Source of the DNA: Rhizobium leguminosarum
GTDB lineage: Bacteria > Pseudomonadota > Alphaproteobacteria > Rhizobiales > Rhizobiaceae
Length of the DNA: 64,000 bases
Direction of reading: 5' to 3'
Assembly: GCF_004123835.1 (NCBI RefSeq)
Contig: NZ_MZMU01000019.1
Span: 62,001-126,000, forward strand
In this document: piece after piece, positions 60,282-64,000 of the stretch
Layout: each line of letters begins with the position of its first letter
Numbering within the stretch: the first letter of the stretch is position 1
Translations under genes and position numbers: made by a program
Notes under the pieces: model-generated
Seen by the model: only the letters and a program-made list of their open reading frames with translations
What the model was told of the DNA's origin: nothing
Databases searched by the model: none

Positions 60282-61222
60282 AGCCTTTCCTGACCAGGAA
60301 AGGCTTTATCCACGGGTGTGGCGGGCACGGTTGGAGCCGAAGCTTTCGGCCGGCCCTTTTCGGCGATTGCGATGCCGCCCAAGGTCAGCACCAGCGCGAT
60401 CACATGGAAGGACTGCAGCTGCTCGCCGATCAGGGCGACGGAAAGCAGCGTTCCGAACACCGGCACGAGATTGATGAACAAGCCGGCCCGGTTGGCGCCG
60501 ATGGCCACGACGCCCTTGATATAGAGGATCTGCGCCACCAGCGAGGGGAAGATTGCCGTGTAGAGAGTGATGACCCAGCCGGCCTGGTCCGGCCACTGCG
60601 CGGCACCGCGGCCCGCCTCCCAAAGGAGCAGCGGCAGCGAGGTCAGCATGGCGCCGAGCGCCGGCACCGCCATCAGCGTGCGCCAGTCGAGCGGCGGCTT
60701 CCAGCGCAGGAAGATCGTGTAGACCGAATAGGCGGCAATGGCGATCAGCATCAGCCCGTCGCCGCGGTTGAGGCTGAGTTGCAGCAGCGTTGCGAGGTCG
60801 CCATGCGCGGCGGTCAGAGCGATGCCGATCAGCGTCATGCCGAAGCCGAGACATTGCGCCAGCGAGATGCCGGTACGGAAGAACATGAAATTCAGCAGGA
60901 AGATCAGCATCGGGATGCCGGCCTGCTCGATGGCGACGTTGATCGCCGTCGTATATTGCACGGCCGAATAAAGCATAGCGTTGAAAAGGGTGTAGCCGAT
61001 GACGCCGTAGAAGAGGAGAAGCGGCAGGTTCTTCCTCACTACCGGCCAGTCCTTCCGCAGTTGCGGTACTGAAATCACGGCGATCATCGCCACGGCGAGG
61101 AACCAGCGCAGGAAGGTCAGCATCATCGGGCTGATATGCCCGAGCGCGAGTTTGCCGGCGACAGAGTTACCGCCCCAGCAGAGGGTGGCGATAACGAGGC
61201 AGATATAGGCCGTGGCTTGCAA
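60278..61222 (-). CDS. EamA-family drug/metabolite transporter (DMT superfamily)
   Basis: Translation starts at TTG 61222 with GGAAG eight bases upstream; no ATG is available before the conserved first helix 'AYICLVIATLCWGGNSVAGKLAL'. The 314-residue protein has ten helices in two EamA repeats. Family marks are 'RWFLAVAMIAVIS' and 'LVPVFGTLLSVALIGEQLQSFHVIALVLTLGGIAIAEKG' near the end. It probably exports small metabolites or amino acids. The last codons contain a 12-bp hairpin, so the C-terminus 'AFPGQERL' is encoded within a likely terminator. Confidence 0.92.
   Translation of the reverse strand: MQATAYICLVIATLCWGGNSVAGKLALGHISPMMLTFLRWFLAVAMIAVISVPQLRKDWPVVRKNLPLLLFYGVIGYTLFNAMLYSAVQYTTAINVAIEQAGIPMLIFLLNFMFFRTGISLAQCLGFGMTLIGIALTAAHGDLATLLQLSLNRGDGLMLIAIAAYSVYTIFLRWKPPLDWRTLMAVPALGAMLTSLPLLLWEAGRGAAQWPDQAGWVITLYTAIFPSLVAQILYIKGVVAIGANRAGLFINLVPVFGTLLSVALIGEQLQSFHVIALVLTLGGIAIAEKGRPKASAPTVPATPVDKAFPGQERL
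60280..60307. terminator. Bidirectional hairpin embedded at the 3' end of the EamA gene
   Basis: AAAGCCTTTCCT (60280-60291) and AGGAAAGGCTTT (60296-60307) form a perfect 12-bp stem with a GACC loop. The stem starts with AAA and ends with TTT, so it can act in both directions. It lies at the four-base overlap of the convergent GNAT and EamA stops, inside the last codons of EamA. Confidence 0.75.
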
Positions 61223-61413
61223 GAGCGTTCTTCCCGTCTTTCCGCGATCGCCGAGCGGCGTTTTGTGATGGGAAATAGCCTGTCGGCTGCTGATTTGTCA
61301 CGTAAAAAGCCCAATCTACTGTGACAACAGGGTCGCTTTCCAAAAAACAAAGCTTTATAGATGCGCGGGTTTGAGCAGGTGCGCGGTTCCGCGCCGGTAA
61401 CAGGAAGAGTTGG

Positions 61414-62712
<1,299 letters not shown>

Positions 62713-62772
62713 GCTCACGGGTCACTGTGGAGGATGGTTCGGTAGAGTGCCGGACTTCTTGAGAAAGTACTG

Positions 62773-64000
62773 ATGGCGGATTTTATTGCAGTCATTCGGC
62801 GGGCCGTCGACGGCCTGGCTGAAAATACCCCCGAGATGCGGGTGAAAGTCTACGAACGTGCCCGCGGCGCAGTGCAGCGGCAGCTCGAGAACATGAAGCC
62901 GCGTCCGCCGGAAGCCATGCTGCAACGCCAGCTCGAAAAGCTCGAGGCTGCCATCCGCGAGGTGGAAGGCGAACACTCCGAGGCGATGCCGCTCGACGAG
63001 CCGGTTGCGGCCGTCACCGCGTCGGAATCCTTCGAAGAACAAGCGGTTCCCGACGCAAGCGAACCGGCGTCAGCGCCGGAGACGGCTGTCGAGGAACCGG
63101 TCTACCAAGCCTATGCGGAACCGCAGGCGGCCGAGGCCGCCGGCGAGCCCGATCACGTGGAAGCCGCCGCGCCGGAGGAGGCTGAGGAAGAGGTCACCAC
63201 CGAGGAGCCTCTTTCCCAGGAAACACTCGTTTCCCCTGAAACATCCGTTCCCGCGGAAACCCCTGTTTTCGCAGAGACACCGGTTTCGCCGGAGACATCC
63301 GGTCCGGCCGAGACATACTGGCATCCCTCGCAGGAGGAGGAAGCGCCGGCCGAGGAATGGCATGCCAGCGAGGCGCGCGACGCCGCTGGCGAAGACGTGC
63401 CGGCCGAACATGACGGCTGGCAAGCGCCACCCGCCGGGCATCGCGACGAGCAAGCCGACGAACAGCATGCCGACGAGCAGCATCCCCTGGAAGCCGACGA
63501 GATTGCGGACGAACCTGCGGCGGTGGAAAGCGAGGAGCCGGAGGTCGAGGAGGCTTACGTGCTCGTCGAGCCGTTGCAGCCGATCACCCGCGGCATAGAC
63601 CACGCATCCAACCGCCTGGTGGAGCCCGTAGCCGATTTCGATCGTTCGCAGGAGTTCGTCGAGCACAGCCGCGAGGAGCCGTTGCAGGCCGAAGCTGCTG
63701 CGCATTTCGACCCCGTCTGGACCGAGCCCGTTGCCGAAACGCCGGCTCCGGCGCCCAAGGATGCGGAGACCGAATGGGCGGAAGAGGAACTCCGGCAATA
63801 TTCGGAGACGGCGCCGGCGCCGATTACTGCCGATGCCTCCGCGCGCGCCTTTGAGGAGGTGATATCGAGCCTCGAAAAAGTGGCGCCCGCGGCCGTCATG
63901 CCGGCCGCCAAGGAAAGTTTTTCCTGGGAGACGGCCGCCTTCGACGATCTGCCGCCGATCGAGGCCGGCAACAATAAGAAGACGCCGGTTGCCTCTCATT
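62773..64000 (+). CDS. Acidic, probably disordered rhizobial protein, truncated by window edge
   Basis: An ATG at 62773 opens a frame of at least 409 codons with no stop before the right edge. Residues 1-65 form a helical domain ('ADFIAVIRRAVDGLAENTPEMRVKVYERARGAVQRQLENM') that I recognise from uncharacterised rhizobial proteins. From about residue 70 on, the sequence is dominated by Glu, Ala and Pro, low in hydrophobics and likely disordered. It includes a tandem hexapeptide tract at 150-181 and a DEQ-rich patch near 225-245. The first basic patch ('NNKKTP') is at the very end. No function can be assigned. It follows purA by 60 bases. Confidence 0.85.
   Translation, partial: MADFIAVIRRAVDGLAENTPEMRVKVYERARGAVQRQLENMKPRPPEAMLQRQLEKLEAAIREVEGEHSEAMPLDEPVAAVTASESFEEQAVPDASEPASAPETAVEEPVYQAYAEPQAAEAAGEPDHVEAAAPEEAEEEVTTEEPLSQETLVSPETSVPAETPVFAETPVSPETSGPAETYWHPSQEEEAPAEEWHASEARDAAGEDVPAEHDGWQAPPAGHRDEQADEQHADEQHPLEADEIADEPAAVESEEPEVEEAYVLVEPLQPITRGIDHASNRLVEPVADFDRSQEFVEHSREEPLQAEAAAHFDPVWTEPVAETPAPAPKDAETEWAEEELRQYSETAPAPITADASARAFEEVISSLEKVAPAAVMPAAKESFSWETAAFDDLPPIEAGNNKKTPVASH
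63220..63315 (+). repeat. Tandem 18-bp degenerate repeat encoding ET-x-V-x-x hexapeptides
   Basis: Within the acidic gene five consecutive six-codon units each begin with Glu-Thr: ETLVSP, ETSVPA, ETPVFA, ETPVSP, ETSGPA, then ET. The DNA units are diverged at third positions, so the peptide pattern is kept while the DNA drifts. Confidence 0.75.

Noticed and set aside
63070..63999. A 309-codon minus-strand frame opposite the acidic gene
   Set aside because: Its Arg/Gly/Leu-rich product is what the complement of Glu/Ala/Pro codons gives. The plus-strand frame has a recognisable N-terminal domain and no stop across 409 codons.

Overview
The window is high-GC bacterial chromosome with dense, short-spaced operons. 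Its content points to an alphaproteobacterium of the Rhizobium leguminosarum/etli group: complete ugpBAEC and purA genes, many sugar ABC importers, GTG and TTG starts, and Rhizobium-type palindromic intergenic mosaic repeats at 2612-2827 and 43648-43714. The species is inferred from style and family recognition, not from a database search. No rRNA, tRNA, CRISPR array, prophage, transposase or insertion sequence was seen.

Layout. (1) 1-2583: the edge of an exopolysaccharide region, with a glycosyltransferase C-terminus, a Wzx-type flippase and a secreted GH16 glucanase. (2) 2826-10321: a sugar importer of the MalEFGK type with an SIS-domain sugar isomerase/deglycase and a PfkB kinase, divergent from a ROK repressor. 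(3) 10680-15094: ugpBAEC for glycerol-3-phosphate, preceded by a Pho-box-like site. (4) 15181-16319: a cupin and an AhpD-like protein. (5) 16323-30309: a large catabolic cluster. One leftward operon carries an Opp-type importer, two glycoside-hydrolase-type proteins, a hydroxypyruvate-isomerase-like protein and a tartronate-semialdehyde-reductase-like protein. A divergent LacI regulator and a second TIM-barrel isomerase lie beside it. (6) 30452-33951: an SDR, an Rrf2 regulator, an SfnB-like flavoprotein and a PP2A-like phosphatase. (7) 33994-54214: a region rich in efflux systems, with RND system 1, an NhaP antiporter, MarR-EmrA-EmrB, an AAG glycosylase, two related LysR regulators, two SDRs, a degenerate alpha/beta hydrolase and RND system 2. 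(8) 54421-57113: a beta-hydroxyacid dehydrogenase and a XylD-type sugar-acid dehydratase. (9) 57246-64000: a PAS-GGDEF-EAL protein, a GNAT enzyme, an EamA transporter, purA and a truncated acidic protein.

How the genes work together. Three ABC importers each place a stem-loop directly after the solute-binding-protein gene, which fits higher expression of the binding protein than of the membrane subunits. Each catabolic importer has a divergent repressor (ROK or LacI) with inverted repeats in the shared promoter region. The MarR and Rrf2 genes each have an inverted repeat just upstream. Both RND pumps lack a local outer-membrane channel gene and would need a TolC encoded elsewhere. The least explained unit is the 16-30 kb cluster, whose substrate cannot be read from sequence but is probably a plant-derived galactoside-like oligosaccharide.
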